Origin: CAWEBF01 sp963807235
Lineage (GTDB): Bacteria > Acidobacteriota > Vicinamibacteria > Vicinamibacterales > UBA2999
Reading direction: 5' to 3'
Assembly (NCBI GenBank): GCA_963807235.1
Contig: CAWEBF010000020.1
Span: forward strand, 1-64,000
Length of the DNA: 64,000 bases
The notes beneath the pieces were generated by a model. That model saw only the letters and a list, made by a program, of their open reading frames with translations, had not been told where the DNA came from and did no database searches. The position numbers and the translations under genes are program-made. Below are positions 44,315 through 53,240 of this stretch, in pieces; positions within the stretch are counted from its first letter, which is position 1, and the number at the start of each line of letters is the position of its first letter.

Positions 44315-45161
44315 GTGGCCATCACCATCGACGATCTGCCGCGCGGGGGAGACGAGGGTGTCGGGGAGGTCTCTCGCTGGACGCCGTCCTGGACATGACA
44401 CGGCGCCTGTTGACGCCGTTCCGCGATCAGCGGGTGCCGGTCATCGGCTTCGTGAACCAGGGCCGCCAGGCGGGCTTCGACCTGAACGGCCTCCGGCAGG
44501 TGCTCGACGTCTGGCTGGACTTCGGCGCCGACCTGGGCAACCACTCCCACTCGCACCTCAACATCAACAACGTGCCGCTGCAGCAGTACGTGGACGACAT
44601 CGAAAAGGGCGAGCCCGTCGTGAAAGAGGCGCTGGCGGCGCGCGGACGCCGCCTGACCTACTACCGCCACCCGTTTCTCTTCACGGGCCCCACACCCGAG
44701 ATCAAGCAGGGGATGCAGGCATATCTCGACGGCCGCGGCGTACCGTGTTGCGCCCGTGACGCTGGACAACGCCGACTACCAGTACGCGGCCCTGTACACG
44801 AGGCCCGAGTACCGCGAGCGCGTGCGCCAGGAATACGTGCCCTACATGGAGTCGGTGGTGGCGTTCTTCGAAGAACGATCCGTGGAGGTGGTGGGGCGGG
44901 AGTTTCCGCAGATCCTGCTGATCCACGCGAACCAGTTGAACGCCGACCTGATGCCTGAATCTGCTGGCGATGTTCCGGCGGCGCGGCTACACCTTCGTGT
45001 CGTTGGAGCAGGCGCTGGCCGATCCCGCCTACCGCCTGGAAGACGGCTATGCCGGCCGCAACGGCTTCAGCTGGATCCACCGCTGGTCGCGCACCAAGGG
45101 GATGAAGCCACGGGGTGAACCCGAGCCCCCGGAGTGGGTTAGGGGCTGGAACCGGGACTAG
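44315..45161 (+). CDS. Polysaccharide deacetylase (NodB-like) domain, several frameshifts
   Basis: The first motif (VAITIDDLPRGGDE, paired Asp) is in the frame that continues from the MBL tail. It shifts near 44370 to LDAVLDMTRRLLTPFRDQRV and FGADLGNHSHSHLNINN, whose His pair is the metal site, then RRLTYYRHPFLFTGPTPEIK. It shifts near 44750 to APVTLDNADYQYAALYTRPE and FPQILLIHANQLNADLMPE, and near 44960 to FRRRGYTFVSLEQALADPAY ending at 45161. The family removes N- or O-acetyl groups from polysaccharides. No independent signal peptide or ribosome site is visible, which favours fusion to the exported MBL domain. Confidence 0.75.
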
Positions 45162-45582
45162 TTCGTGGTTCGTGGTTCGTGGTTCGTCGTTGGGCCGCGG
45201 GGCCGCAGCAGTCCAGTGTCACGACGCCCGTGGCATCGGGCAGACAACAGCCGGTCTTCTTTTCCAGCCGCCCGGCGTCTCGACGAACGCTCTCGACATG
45301 CGACAGTGTGTGCGTGACGGCCTGGCGAATGGTGTCCACGAGCGGATCTCGCACGTCGGCCAGCCGGTAGTACATCCACAAACCCTGGCGGCGCGCCGCG
45401 ACGAGGCCGGCCCGGCGCAGGTACGCCAGGTGCCGCGAGGCCTTGGGCTGCGAGATCTTCAGGCTGTCGTGGATGTCGCAGACGCAGACCTCGCCCGTCA
45501 GCAGCAGGCCGAGGATCCGCAGGCGCGTCGCGTCTCCCAGCGCCTGGAACAGGCGTTCCATCGACTCGAGTTGGGGTTGCAT
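45139..45582 (-). CDS. arsR: ArsR-family arsenic-responsive repressor
   Basis: 147 residues. Winged helix with the arsenic-type metal site: ALGDATRLRILGLLLTGEVC followed by CVCDIHDSLKISQPKASRHL, where the CVC pair of the recognition-helix start is the classical As(III) ligand set. The C-terminal part adds more cysteines (KKTGCCLP, TLDCCGP). The last 15 residues (RRTTNHEPRTS region) are translated from a heptamer array and overlap the convergent deacetylase gene by 23 bases, so the original stop was probably closer to 45190. It is divergent from arsM-arsC and expected to repress both directions. Confidence 0.9.
   Translation of the reverse strand: MQPQLESMERLFQALGDATRLRILGLLLTGEVCVCDIHDSLKISQPKASRHLAYLRRAGLVAARRQGLWMYYRLADVRDPLVDTIRQAVTHTLSHVESVRRDAGRLEKKTGCCLPDATGVVTLDCCGPAAQRRTTNHEPRTSPGSSP
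45160..45187. repeat. Heptamer tandem array GGTTCGT x4
   Basis: AGTTCGT and three perfect GGTTCGT units, starting inside the deacetylase stop codon and lying within the 3' coding end of arsR. Same family as at 22004. Confidence 0.88.
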
Positions 45583-45660
45583 TTATATATGCCTTGACAA
45601 ATATACTACGGGCCCGGTAGATCTACATATGCAAACGCGAATATAGATTTCACCAGGAGC
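45583..45660. promoter_or_regulatory. Divergent arsR / arsM promoter-operator region
   Basis: A strikingly AT-rich 78-base gap. TTGACA (45594-45599) is a good -35 for arsM, with a GTAGAT/TAGATC region about 17 bases on. Dyad candidates for ArsR are TATAT...ATATA (around 45585-45605) and ATAT...ATAT flanking GCAAACGCGA (45627-45644). CCAGGAGC precedes the arsM start. Confidence 0.6.
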
Positions 45661-46531
45661 ATGCGAATGACGACTGAAGCGGGACACGTCAGGGACATCG
45701 TTCGAGAGAAATACGGCCAGGCGGCGTTGAGGGCCCGGTCGGGCGCTCCGAGCGGGTGCTGCGGCAGCGCCGCGGCGATCGAACCGTGTTGCGATCCGAT
45801 CACCTCGAACCTGTACGAGAAGGGTCAGGAAGCCGAAGTGCCAGACCTGGCGCTGAGGGCATCGCTTGGCTGCGGCAATCCCACGGCGCTGGCCGAATTG
45901 AAGGCCGGGGAGACGGTGCTCGACCTGGGCTCCGGGGGCGGCATCGACGTGCTGCTGTCGGCCCGGAGGGTCGGCCCCACTGGCAAGGCGTTCGGCCTCG
46001 ACATGACCGACGAGATGCTGGCGGTGGCGGAAGAGAACAAGCGCAAGAGCGGTCTCGACAACGTGGAGTTCCTCAAGGGCGAGATCGAGCACATCCCGCT
46101 GCCCGACAACTCGGTGGACGTGATCATCTCGAACTGCGTGATCAACCTGTCGGGCGACAAGGACCAGGTGCTCCGGGAGGCGTTTCGCGTTCTGAAGCCG
46201 GGCGGCCGCTTCGCGGTGTCCGACGTCGTGGTCAGGGGAGCAGGTGCCCGACGTCATCAGGAAGAACATGGAACTGTGGATCGGCTGCGTGGCCGGCGCT
46301 CTTGCCGAGCACCAGTACATCGCGAAGCTGGTGAAGGCGGGATTCAGGGACGTCGGCGATCGAGGAGACCCGCGAGTACACGCGTCGAGGACGCGCGCAC
46401 GTTCCTGGCCAGCGAGGGCCTGGATGCGGACCAGCTCGCCAGAGGAGGTCGACGGCACGTTCGTCAGCGCGTTCATTCGTGCCTCGAAGCCCGCCGCCGC
46501 CTCGTGCTGCGGCCCAGGCTGCTGCAACTGA
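45661..46531 (+). CDS. arsM: Arsenite S-adenosylmethionine methyltransferase ArsM, frameshifts near C-terminus
   Basis: The start is ATG 45661 or, by ribosome-site spacing, ATG 45667. The N-terminal segment holds a Cys pair (GAPSGCCGSAAAIEPCCDP) and the family LRASLGCGNPTALAELKAGE, then SAM motif I (VLDLGSGGGIDVLLSARR) and the arsenic-ligand Cys in IISNCVINLSGDK. After SDVVV (about 46235) the frame changes twice or three times: PDVIRKNMELWIGCVAGALA with the second arsenic Cys, KLVKAGFRDV, then AFIRASKPAAASCCGPGCCN to the stop. It methylates As(III) to volatile or less retained species. It lies immediately upstream of the arsC-like gene. Confidence 0.85.
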
Positions 46532-46532
46532 G

Positions 46533-46941
46533 ATGGAACGGGTCGTCTTTGCGTGCGTGCACAACGCGGGCCGCTCGCAGATGGCGGCCGCGTTCCTGTC
46601 GGCGCTGGCCGATCCGTCACGGGTCGAGTCGGTATCGGCCGGCACGCAGCCGGGCGATCACGTCCATCCGGTGGTGGTGGACGTGATGCGGGAGGTGGGC
46701 ATCGACCTGGGCGGCAACCGGCCGCAGCGGCTCACCGAGGGCCTCGCCCGGGACGCGTCGCTGCTCGTCACGATGGGATGCGGCGAGGAGTGTCCCTATG
46801 TGCCCGGGCTGCAGACGCGACGACTGGCCGCTGCCCGATCCGAAGGGCCGGCCGCTGCCCGAGGTGCGCGCGATCCGGGACGAGATTCGCGCGCGCGTGG
46901 CCGCGCTCGTCGAGGCGCGCGGTTGGCGCCGGGTCAGCTGA
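46533..46941 (+). CDS. arsC: Arsenate reductase, low-molecular-weight phosphatase type (ArsC), one frameshift
   Basis: ATG 46533 is one base after the arsM stop. The P-loop is intact (FACVHNAGRSQMAA, C-x5-R) and followed by SVSAGTQPGDHVHPVVVDVM. The redox cysteines of the thioredoxin-coupled family appear in LLVTMGCGEECPYVPG. Near 46815 the frame shifts to DDWPLPDPKGRPLPEVRAIR and ends EARGWRRVS at 46941. It reduces arsenate to arsenite, feeding the methyltransferase. No arsenite efflux pump (arsB/acr3) is in the window. Confidence 0.87.
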
Positions 46942-46944
46942 AGG

Positions 46945-47853
46945 TCACTCGAGGTTCTGGACCAGGCGCTGGAGCACACGCACCGCCGTTTCGTAGTCCG
47001 CGCCGTCGATGCCCTCGACGGCTCGATGCCGGATCGTCTTCTGCGCTTCGAGCGCCTGTTGATGCAGCGACGCTCCGCCGGCGGTCAGTTCCAGGCCGCC
47101 TCCTGAGGAGCGGCTGACCAGCCCCCGGCCGGCAAGGCCATCCAGCTCGGCGTCCACGGCGGCGGCATCGGCGAAGGGCCGGAGGGTTGCCACGACGTCG
47201 TCGCGAGCCGGCGCCGCTGTTTCGTGGATCAGGTTCAGGACCTGCCACCCGAACCTCGTCAGCCCATTGGCCGCTTGCGCCTCGTCTACCCGAGCACTCA
47301 AGAGTTCGTCGGCCTTCTTCAGCCAGTAGCCGATCGGCAGCCTGGGGCGGGACGCCCGCGACGTCCACGCGGCCCGGTCCAGCTGGTGGACCAGGCACTC
47401 GTCCGCGCCGAACGAGCGGCGCTCCACCGGCGCGAAGCCGAGGCGCTGGTAGAAGCGGTGCGACCGCGTGTTGCTCACCAGCGGGTCGATGATGATCGCG
47501 GTGACCTCGGGCGGCGCGAAGCAGCGGTCGATGGCCATCCGCATGATCTCGGTGCCGTGTCCCTGACCGAGATAGGCTTCCTCCCCGATCCAGATGTCGA
47601 TGGCGCGAAGGTTCGCCGGCGCGTCGCCCCAGTAGTGGCTCTCCTCCTCGGCGGGATCGATGATCTGCACGAAGCCGATCGGCACGCCATCGGCCTCGGC
47701 GATGAGCTGCTCGCGCCAGGGCACCGATCGATCCAGCTCTTTTTCCCAGTGCCAATCGTCGTTCGGGTCCGATTCGACGACGTGGGGCTTCTCGTCCCAC
47801 CGTTTCAGCAGGTCCAGGTCGGCCATCGTCGCGGCGCGGAGCGTGATCGGCAT
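46945..47853 (-). CDS. Fusion: GNAT acetyltransferase (AAC(6')-like) plus C-terminal MarR-type winged helix
   Basis: 302 residues from ATG 47853. Residues 1 to about 180 are a GNAT domain close to the aminoglycoside 6'-N-acetyltransferase type: LRAATMADLDLLKRWDEKPH, the acetyl-CoA loop IGEEAYLGQGHGTEIMRMAI, and SNTRSHRFYQRLGFAPVERR. Residues about 195-302 are a winged-helix module (LTRFGWQVLNLIHETAAPAR, ELDGLAGRGLVSRSSGGGLE, LTAGGASLHQQALEAQKTIR) of the MarR kind. Known MarR-GNAT fusions usually have the opposite order. It is divergent from an MFS transporter across 38 bases, which it may regulate. Confidence 0.82.
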   Translation of the reverse strand: MPITLRAATMADLDLLKRWDEKPHVVESDPNDDWHWEKELDRSVPWREQLIAEADGVPIGFVQIIDPAEEESHYWGDAPANLRAIDIWIGEEAYLGQGHGTEIMRMAIDRCFAPPEVTAIIIDPLVSNTRSHRFYQRLGFAPVERRSFGADECLVHQLDRAAWTSRASRPRLPIGYWLKKADELLSARVDEAQAANGLTRFGWQVLNLIHETAAPARDDVVATLRPFADAAAVDAELDGLAGRGLVSRSSGGGLELTAGGASLHQQALEAQKTIRHRAVEGIDGADYETAVRVLQRLVQNLE

Positions 47854-47891
47854 CCGGTATACCTTATTGTCCTCGACGCGGCCGCCATGAC

Positions 47892-49196
47892 ATGACTTCC
47901 GTTCCCCCAGCCACACACGCACCGCCCGCAGACACCGACGCGGAGGTGCGGCGGGTCTTTGCCAAGATCGGATGGCGCGTGATGCCCATCCTGACCACGG
48001 CCTACGTCCTCAACTACCTGGACCGCACCAACATCGCGTTCGCCGCCCTGACCATGCGCGAGGCGATCGGGCTCTCGCAGACGCAGCTGGGTGTGGGAGC
48101 CGGCATCTTCTTCCTTGGCTACTGCCTGTTGGAGGTGCCGAGCAACGTCGCGCTGTACCGGTACGGCGCCCGCGTGTGGATCTCGCGGATCATGATCAGC
48201 TGGGGCCTGGTGTCGGCGGCGATGGCGTTCGCCGTCGGGCCCAACAGCTTCTACCTGTTTCGCCTGCTGCTGGGCGCGGCCGAGGCCGGTTTCTTCCCGG
48301 GGGTCGCCTTCTATCTCTCGACGTGGTTCCCTCGGGAGTACCGCACGCGCATCATCGCCTGGTTCATGGTGGCCATCCCGATCTCGTCGGTCATCGGCGG
48401 ACCGCTGTCCGGCGTCTTGCTGGCCATGGACGGCTGGTTGGGGCTGGCCGGATGGCAATGGCTCTTCATCGTGGAGGGTCTGCCTGCGGTGTTAGTGGGC
48501 CTGATGCTGCTGACGCGCCTGACGGACCGGCCGGAGGAGGCGACGTGGCTGACGGCCGACGAGCGGCGCATCGTGCGCGAACAGTTGGCGGTCGAGATCA
48601 AGCCGAAAGAGGTGCACCGCTTTGCCCTGGCCTTGCGCGACCCGCGCGTGCTGATCCTGGCCGGCATCCAGTTCGGGTTCCTGGTCGGCTCGTACGGCAT
48701 CGGCATTTTCCTGCCCCAGATTCTCGACACGGGCCGGCTGTCCAATCTGCAGATCGGCTTCGTGACCAGCGGCTGCTACGCGGTGGCCAGCGTGACGATG
48801 ATCGTGTGGGCCGGCCATGTGGATCGACACGGCAACAAGGTGACGAACCTGTCGGTGGCGTGCCTGCTGGCGGCCTTCGGCTTTGCCGGCTCGCTGGCGT
48901 TTTCGCAGAATCTGTGGATGTCGATCGCGGCCCTCACCGTGGCGGTCAGCGGCGTCAACGCGGCGCGGGCGATCTTCTGGACCATCCCGCCGCGGTTCCT
49001 GACCGGCCTGGCGGCGGCGGGCGGGCTGGCCTTCATCAACTCGATCGGCACCTCCGGCGGGTTCGTCGGGCCCACCATCATGGGATGGCTCACCGATCGG
49101 ACCGGGTCGTTTCTCGCCGGCCAGATGGCGTTGAGTGGATTCCTCCTGGCGGCGGCCACGCTGGCGTGGTGGCTGCGCTCGTTCGAGGCCGAGTGA
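47892..49196 (+). CDS. MFS transporter, anion:cation symporter (ACS) type
   Basis: 434 residues with about twelve membrane helices. ACS-family markers: VLNYLDRTNIAFAALTMREA, the loop motif RYGARVWISRIMISWG, RLLLGAAEAGFFPGVAFYLS with TWFPREYRTRIIAWF, and the paired C-terminal half (GHVDRHGNKVTNLSVACLL). ACS members import organic anions such as tartrate, hexuronates, phthalate or allantoate. It is followed at once by a PrpD-family gene, so a carboxylate is the likely substrate. Confidence 0.92.
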   Translation: MTSVPPATHAPPADTDAEVRRVFAKIGWRVMPILTTAYVLNYLDRTNIAFAALTMREAIGLSQTQLGVGAGIFFLGYCLLEVPSNVALYRYGARVWISRIMISWGLVSAAMAFAVGPNSFYLFRLLLGAAEAGFFPGVAFYLSTWFPREYRTRIIAWFMVAIPISSVIGGPLSGVLLAMDGWLGLAGWQWLFIVEGLPAVLVGLMLLTRLTDRPEEATWLTADERRIVREQLAVEIKPKEVHRFALALRDPRVLILAGIQFGFLVGSYGIGIFLPQILDTGRLSNLQIGFVTSGCYAVASVTMIVWAGHVDRHGNKVTNLSVACLLAAFGFAGSLAFSQNLWMSIAALTVAVSGVNAARAIFWTIPPRFLTGLAAAGGLAFINSIGTSGGFVGPTIMGWLTDRTGSFLAGQMALSGFLLAAATLAWWLRSFEAE

Positions 49197-49202
49197 CGAT
49201 GC

Positions 49203-50639
49203 GTGGGGAACACAGCCGTGAATGACGGCGCGCTGTCGGTGCGCGTCGCCGACTGGGCCTCGAGCACGACCTTCGAGGCCTTGCCAGAGGACGTGGTCGC
49301 GGCCACAAAGCTGCGGATTCTCGATGTGCTCGGCCTGGCCCTGGCGGGGCTCGGCACGCCGTTGGGCGGATCCGTGCGACGCGCCACGCGCGTCATGTCG
49401 CCGGACGGACCAAGCCGCGTGTGGGGCAGCGGCGACCGCGTGGCGGTTGGCGCGGCGGCCTTTGCCAACGCGGCGTTTGCCCAGGCGCTCGAGTTCGACG
49501 ACACACACAACGAATCGATCGTGCACATGAGCAGCCCGGCAGTCGCGATGGGGCTCGCGCTTGCGGAGACCTGCGCCGTTTCCGGGCGCGACCTGATTCT
49601 GGCCGTTGCGCTCGCCAACGAGATCGCCTGCCGCGTGGGATCGGTCGTGCCCGGCCAGTTTCACCGGCGCGGATTTCACCCCACTGGGCTGTTTGCGCCC
49701 TTCGGCGTCGCCATCGGCGCAGGGCGTTTGCTCGGCCTCACGTCCGAGCAAATGACATGGGCTGCCGGTACCGTCGGTAGTCTGGCCGCCGGGTTGCTGG
49801 AATGCTGGGTGGACGGCACGCAGACCAAGTTCCTGCACTCCGGCTTCGCCGCGCAGAACGGCATTCACGCCGCGATGCTCGCGCAGGCCGGCGCCACGGG
49901 GCCGCCGCGGGTCCTGGAAGGACGGTTCGGCCTGTTTGCGTCGCACCTGCAGGACGCGTCGCTGCCGAAGGCGTTCGGGCGAGTGGTCGATGAGCTGGGC
50001 ACGCGCTGGGACAGTCGCGACGCAAGCTTCAAGCCGTTTCCGGCGGCGCACGTGCTGCACCCCTACATCGATCTGATCCTGCGGCTGCGCGAGCAGCACG
50101 GCATCCGGCCGGACGACGTGGAGTCGATTGACTGTCCGGTGGCCGAGTTCAACGTGTCGATCGTGTGCGAGCCGGTGGACGAGAAAGTGGCGCCCGCCAC
50201 CGAGGCGCACGGCCGCGTGTGCCTGCAGTTCACGCTGGCCGAGGCCCTGGCGCGAGGGCAGCTTGGCCCCTCAGCGTATTCCGATGACGCCCGCAGCGAC
50301 CCTGCCATCCTGGCGCTGGCGCGCCGTGTCACGTACCACGTGGACCCGGCGTTTCCGCCCCCCGGCCAGTTCAAGGGCGCCGTGCGCGTGGCGCTGAAAG
50401 ACGGGCGTGTCTTCGACGAGGTAGAGGAGTTCAATCGCGGATCGGCGCAGAACCCAATGAGCGCGGACGAGCTGCGCGCCAAGTTCCACGACAACGCCGG
50501 CGGCGTGCTGCCAGCGGACCAGCGGACGCGCCTTGTGGACGCCGTGACGCGCACCGAGGGACTGCCAGACGCCCGGGTGCTGGTTGACCTGGCGGTTGCC
50601 CCCTCGCTCGTTCAGCGCGCCGTGGTGAAGGAACGGTAG
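49203..50639 (+). CDS. MmgE/PrpD family protein
   Basis: 478 residues from GTG 49203 (GTG 49218 is possible), six bases after the MFS gene. PrpD-fold features: VVAATKLRILDVLGLALAGL, AAFANAAFAQALEFDDTHNE with the active-site acid/His region, GRDLILAVALANEIACRVGS, GAGRLLGLTSEQMTWAAGTV, and SFKPFPAAHVLHPYIDLILR. The family includes 2-methylcitrate dehydratase and cis-aconitate decarboxylase, which dehydrate or decarboxylate tricarboxylates. The exact reaction cannot be told. Confidence 0.9.
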   Translation: MGNTAVNDGALSVRVADWASSTTFEALPEDVVAATKLRILDVLGLALAGLGTPLGGSVRRATRVMSPDGPSRVWGSGDRVAVGAAAFANAAFAQALEFDDTHNESIVHMSSPAVAMGLALAETCAVSGRDLILAVALANEIACRVGSVVPGQFHRRGFHPTGLFAPFGVAIGAGRLLGLTSEQMTWAAGTVGSLAAGLLECWVDGTQTKFLHSGFAAQNGIHAAMLAQAGATGPPRVLEGRFGLFASHLQDASLPKAFGRVVDELGTRWDSRDASFKPFPAAHVLHPYIDLILRLREQHGIRPDDVESIDCPVAEFNVSIVCEPVDEKVAPATEAHGRVCLQFTLAEALARGQLGPSAYSDDARSDPAILALARRVTYHVDPAFPPPGQFKGAVRVALKDGRVFDEVEEFNRGSAQNPMSADELRAKFHDNAGGVLPADQRTRLVDAVTRTEGLPDARVLVDLAVAPSLVQRAVVKER

Positions 50640-50642
50640 GCG

Positions 50643-52061
50643 GTGTCGCGATTCTGGCGGTTCGCGATTCCGATTCTGGTGGGAGCCGTGATCGCCGTGC
50701 TGCCGGCGCCGGCCGGCCTGGCGCCACACGCGTGGACCTACTTCGCGCTCTTCGTGACGGTGATGGGCACGATCATCACGGAGCCCATGGCGCCGGCGGC
50801 GCTCGGCCTCATTGGCGTGGGCATAGCGGCGGCGCTGGGCCTCGTGCGCGACACGCCCGCGCAGAACGCGCAGTGGGCGCTGAGCGGCTTCTCCAACACC
50901 ACGGTGTGGCTGATCTTCGGCGGCTACATGTTCACGCTGGGATACTCGGTGACCGGCCTGGGCCGCCGGATCGCGCTGCACCTGGTGCGGCTGCTCGGCG
51001 GCCGCACCCTGGGCCTGGGCTATGCGCTGGCGCTGGCCGACCTGGCCCTGGCGCCCTTTACGGCGTCGGCCGCCGCCCGCAGCGCCGGCACCGTGTACCC
51101 CGTGGTGCGGCACATCCCGGAGCTGTACGACTCGCGCCCCGACGACGGCACCGCGCGCCGGATCGGGTCCTACGTCCTCTACACGGCGTGCGCCTCCAGT
51201 TTCGTCACAAGCAGCATGTTCATCACGGCGCTGGCGCCGAACGTGCTGGCCCTGTCGATCGTTCAGCAGATTACCGGCGAGACCATCTCCTGGGTCGAGT
51301 GGTTCGTCGGGTTCGCCCCGGTGGGCATCGTGCTGCTGGCGATCCTGCCGCTGCTGCTGTACGTCATCTACCCGCCCGAGATCAAAGAGGCGCCGGCCGT
51401 GCCCCGGTGGGCTGCCGAGCAGTTGAACAGCATGGGCCCCATGAACCGCAACGAGTGGGTGCTGCTGGCCCTGATTCTCGGCGCGCTGGGCATGTGGGTC
51501 GGGGCTGCTCACCACATCGAGCCGGTGGTCACCGCGATGATCGTGGTGGTGCTGATGGTGGGGCTCGGCGTCGTGTCGTGGGAGCAGATGGTCGGCCATT
51601 CCACCGCGTTCAACGTGCTGGTGTGGTTCGCCACGCTGGTCACGCTGGCGAGCGGCCTCGCGGAAACGAAGTTCGTGGAGTGGCTGGCCCAGCTGATCGC
51701 GCCGTCGTTTGTCGGCCTTGGCACTTATACGGCCATCATTGCCGTGGTGGGCACGTTCTACGTGCTGCACTACTTCTTCGCCAGCATCACGGCCCACACC
51801 ACCAGCCTCCTGCCCGTCTTCCTCAGCGTGGCGATCACGATTCCCGGGCCGTCCGACCGGCAGTGGGCGCTCCTGCTGTCGTATTCGCTGGGGCTCTGCG
51901 GCGCCCTGACGGCGTACGCCGCCGGCCAGAACGTCATCTACTACGGCAGCGGCTTCATCTCCCGCCGCGACTTCTGGGTGCTCGGCGCGGTGCTGGGCGT
52001 GGTGTTCATGACGGTGTACCTGGCCATCATCGTGCCGTGGCTCACGTTCCTGGGCATATGA
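50643..52061 (+). CDS. DASS/SLC13-type sodium-coupled dicarboxylate symporter
   Basis: 472 residues from GTG 50643, with about twelve membrane helices. DASS signatures include WALSGFSNTTVWLIFGGYMF (SNT motif), TASAAARSAGTVYPVVRHIP, a second SNT-like region (ACASSFVTSSMFITALAPNV) and AYAAGQNVIYYGSGFISRRD. The family carries succinate, citrate, malonate-type or itaconate-type anions. The next gene overlaps the stop by ATGA. Two carboxylate carriers in one operon (with the MFS) suggest uptake plus exchange. Confidence 0.9.
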   Translation: MSRFWRFAIPILVGAVIAVLPAPAGLAPHAWTYFALFVTVMGTIITEPMAPAALGLIGVGIAAALGLVRDTPAQNAQWALSGFSNTTVWLIFGGYMFTLGYSVTGLGRRIALHLVRLLGGRTLGLGYALALADLALAPFTASAAARSAGTVYPVVRHIPELYDSRPDDGTARRIGSYVLYTACASSFVTSSMFITALAPNVLALSIVQQITGETISWVEWFVGFAPVGIVLLAILPLLLYVIYPPEIKEAPAVPRWAAEQLNSMGPMNRNEWVLLALILGALGMWVGAAHHIEPVVTAMIVVVLMVGLGVVSWEQMVGHSTAFNVLVWFATLVTLASGLAETKFVEWLAQLIAPSFVGLGTYTAIIAVVGTFYVLHYFFASITAHTTSLLPVFLSVAITIPGPSDRQWALLLSYSLGLCGALTAYAAGQNVIYYGSGFISRRDFWVLGAVLGVVFMTVYLAIIVPWLTFLGI

Positions 52062-53236
52062 ACGGCGGCGCCGACATCAACCCGCGATTCGCCGAGCATC
52101 AGGAGTATCGGGTCGCCGTGCGCGAGCTGTGCGCGCGGTTCGGGAGCGACTACTGGCAGGGCGTGGACCAGCGTGTCGAGTACCCCGAAGCCTTCGTGGC
52201 CGCGTTGACCGAAGCCGGCTGGCTGGCGGCGCTCATTCCAGAAGCGTACGGCGGGGGAGGACTGACGCTGACCGAGGCGTCGGTCATCCTGGAGGAGATC
52301 AACCGTTCCGGCGCCAATTCCGGCGCCTGCCACGCGCAGATGTACATCATGGGCGCGCTGGTGCGGCATGGCAGCGAGGCGCAGAAGCGCCAGTACCTCC
52401 CGGAGCTGGCGGCCGGCCGCCTGCGGCTGCAGTCGTTCGCCGTCACCGAGCCCACCACCGGCACCGACACCACGCAGACGCGGACGATGGCGGTGCGGCG
52501 CGGCGACCGCTACGTGGTCAACGGCCAGAAGGTGTGGATCTCGCGTGTGCAGCACTCCGACCTAATGCTGCTGCTGGCGCGCACCACGCCCCTCGAAGAG
52601 GTGAAGAAGAAGACGGACGGGCTGTCGATGTTCCTGGTGGACCTGCGTGACGCCACGGCGCGCGGGCTCGCGGTGCGTCCGATTCGCAACATGGTCAACC
52701 ACGAAACCAACGAGTTGTTCTTCGAGGATTTCGAGGTGCCCGCGGACAACCTGGTGGGCGACGAGGGCCGCGGCTTTCGCTACATCCTGGACGGCATGAA
52801 CGCGGAGCGAATCCTGATTGCCGCCGAGTGCATCGGCGACGGCTACTGGTTCGTGGACAAGGCGCGGCGATACGCCAACGACCGCGTGGTGTTCAACCGT
52901 CCCATCGGCCAGAACCAGGGAGTGCAGTTTCCGCTCGCACGCGCCTACGCCAACGTGCGCGCGGCCGATCTGATGCGCTACGACGCGGCCCGGCTATTCG
53001 ACGCCGGCCAGCCCGTCGGCCCGGAAGCCAACATGGCCAAGCTGCTCGCCGCCGACGCGTCGTGGGAAGCCGCCAACGTCTGTCTCCAGACCTTTGGCGG
53101 CTTCGGGTTCGCGGCCGAATACGACGTCGAGCGCAAGTTCAGGGAGACGCGTCTCTATCAGGTTGCTCCCGTCTCAACGAACTTGATCCTGTCCTACATC
53201 GGCGAGCACGTGTTGGGGATGCCGAGATCGTTCTAG
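52058..53236 (+). CDS. Acyl-CoA dehydrogenase family protein
   Basis: 392 residues from ATG 52058, overlapping the transporter stop. FAD-binding and substrate segments: LIPEAYGGGGLTLTEASVIL, LRLQSFAVTEPTTGTDTTQT, RYVVNGQKVWISRVQHSDLM, EDFEVPADNLVGDEGRGFRY, then NAERILIAAECIGDGYWFVD and the closing LQTFGGFGFAAEYDVERKFR. The usual catalytic Glu position near LYQVAPVSTNLIL reads Gln/Val, so the base needs an alignment check. It introduces a double bond into a CoA thioester. It is the last gene of the transporter operon. Confidence 0.9.
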   Translation: MNGGADINPRFAEHQEYRVAVRELCARFGSDYWQGVDQRVEYPEAFVAALTEAGWLAALIPEAYGGGGLTLTEASVILEEINRSGANSGACHAQMYIMGALVRHGSEAQKRQYLPELAAGRLRLQSFAVTEPTTGTDTTQTRTMAVRRGDRYVVNGQKVWISRVQHSDLMLLLARTTPLEEVKKKTDGLSMFLVDLRDATARGLAVRPIRNMVNHETNELFFEDFEVPADNLVGDEGRGFRYILDGMNAERILIAAECIGDGYWFVDKARRYANDRVVFNRPIGQNQGVQFPLARAYANVRAADLMRYDAARLFDAGQPVGPEANMAKLLAADASWEAANVCLQTFGGFGFAAEYDVERKFRETRLYQVAPVSTNLILSYIGEHVLGMPRSF

Positions 53237-53240
53237 AGAG

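Noticed and set aside
48492..50210. A 572-residue minus-strand open frame opposite the MFS and PrpD genes
   Set aside because: Both plus-strand genes have full family motifs; the antisense frame has none and is rich in Arg/Gln/His.
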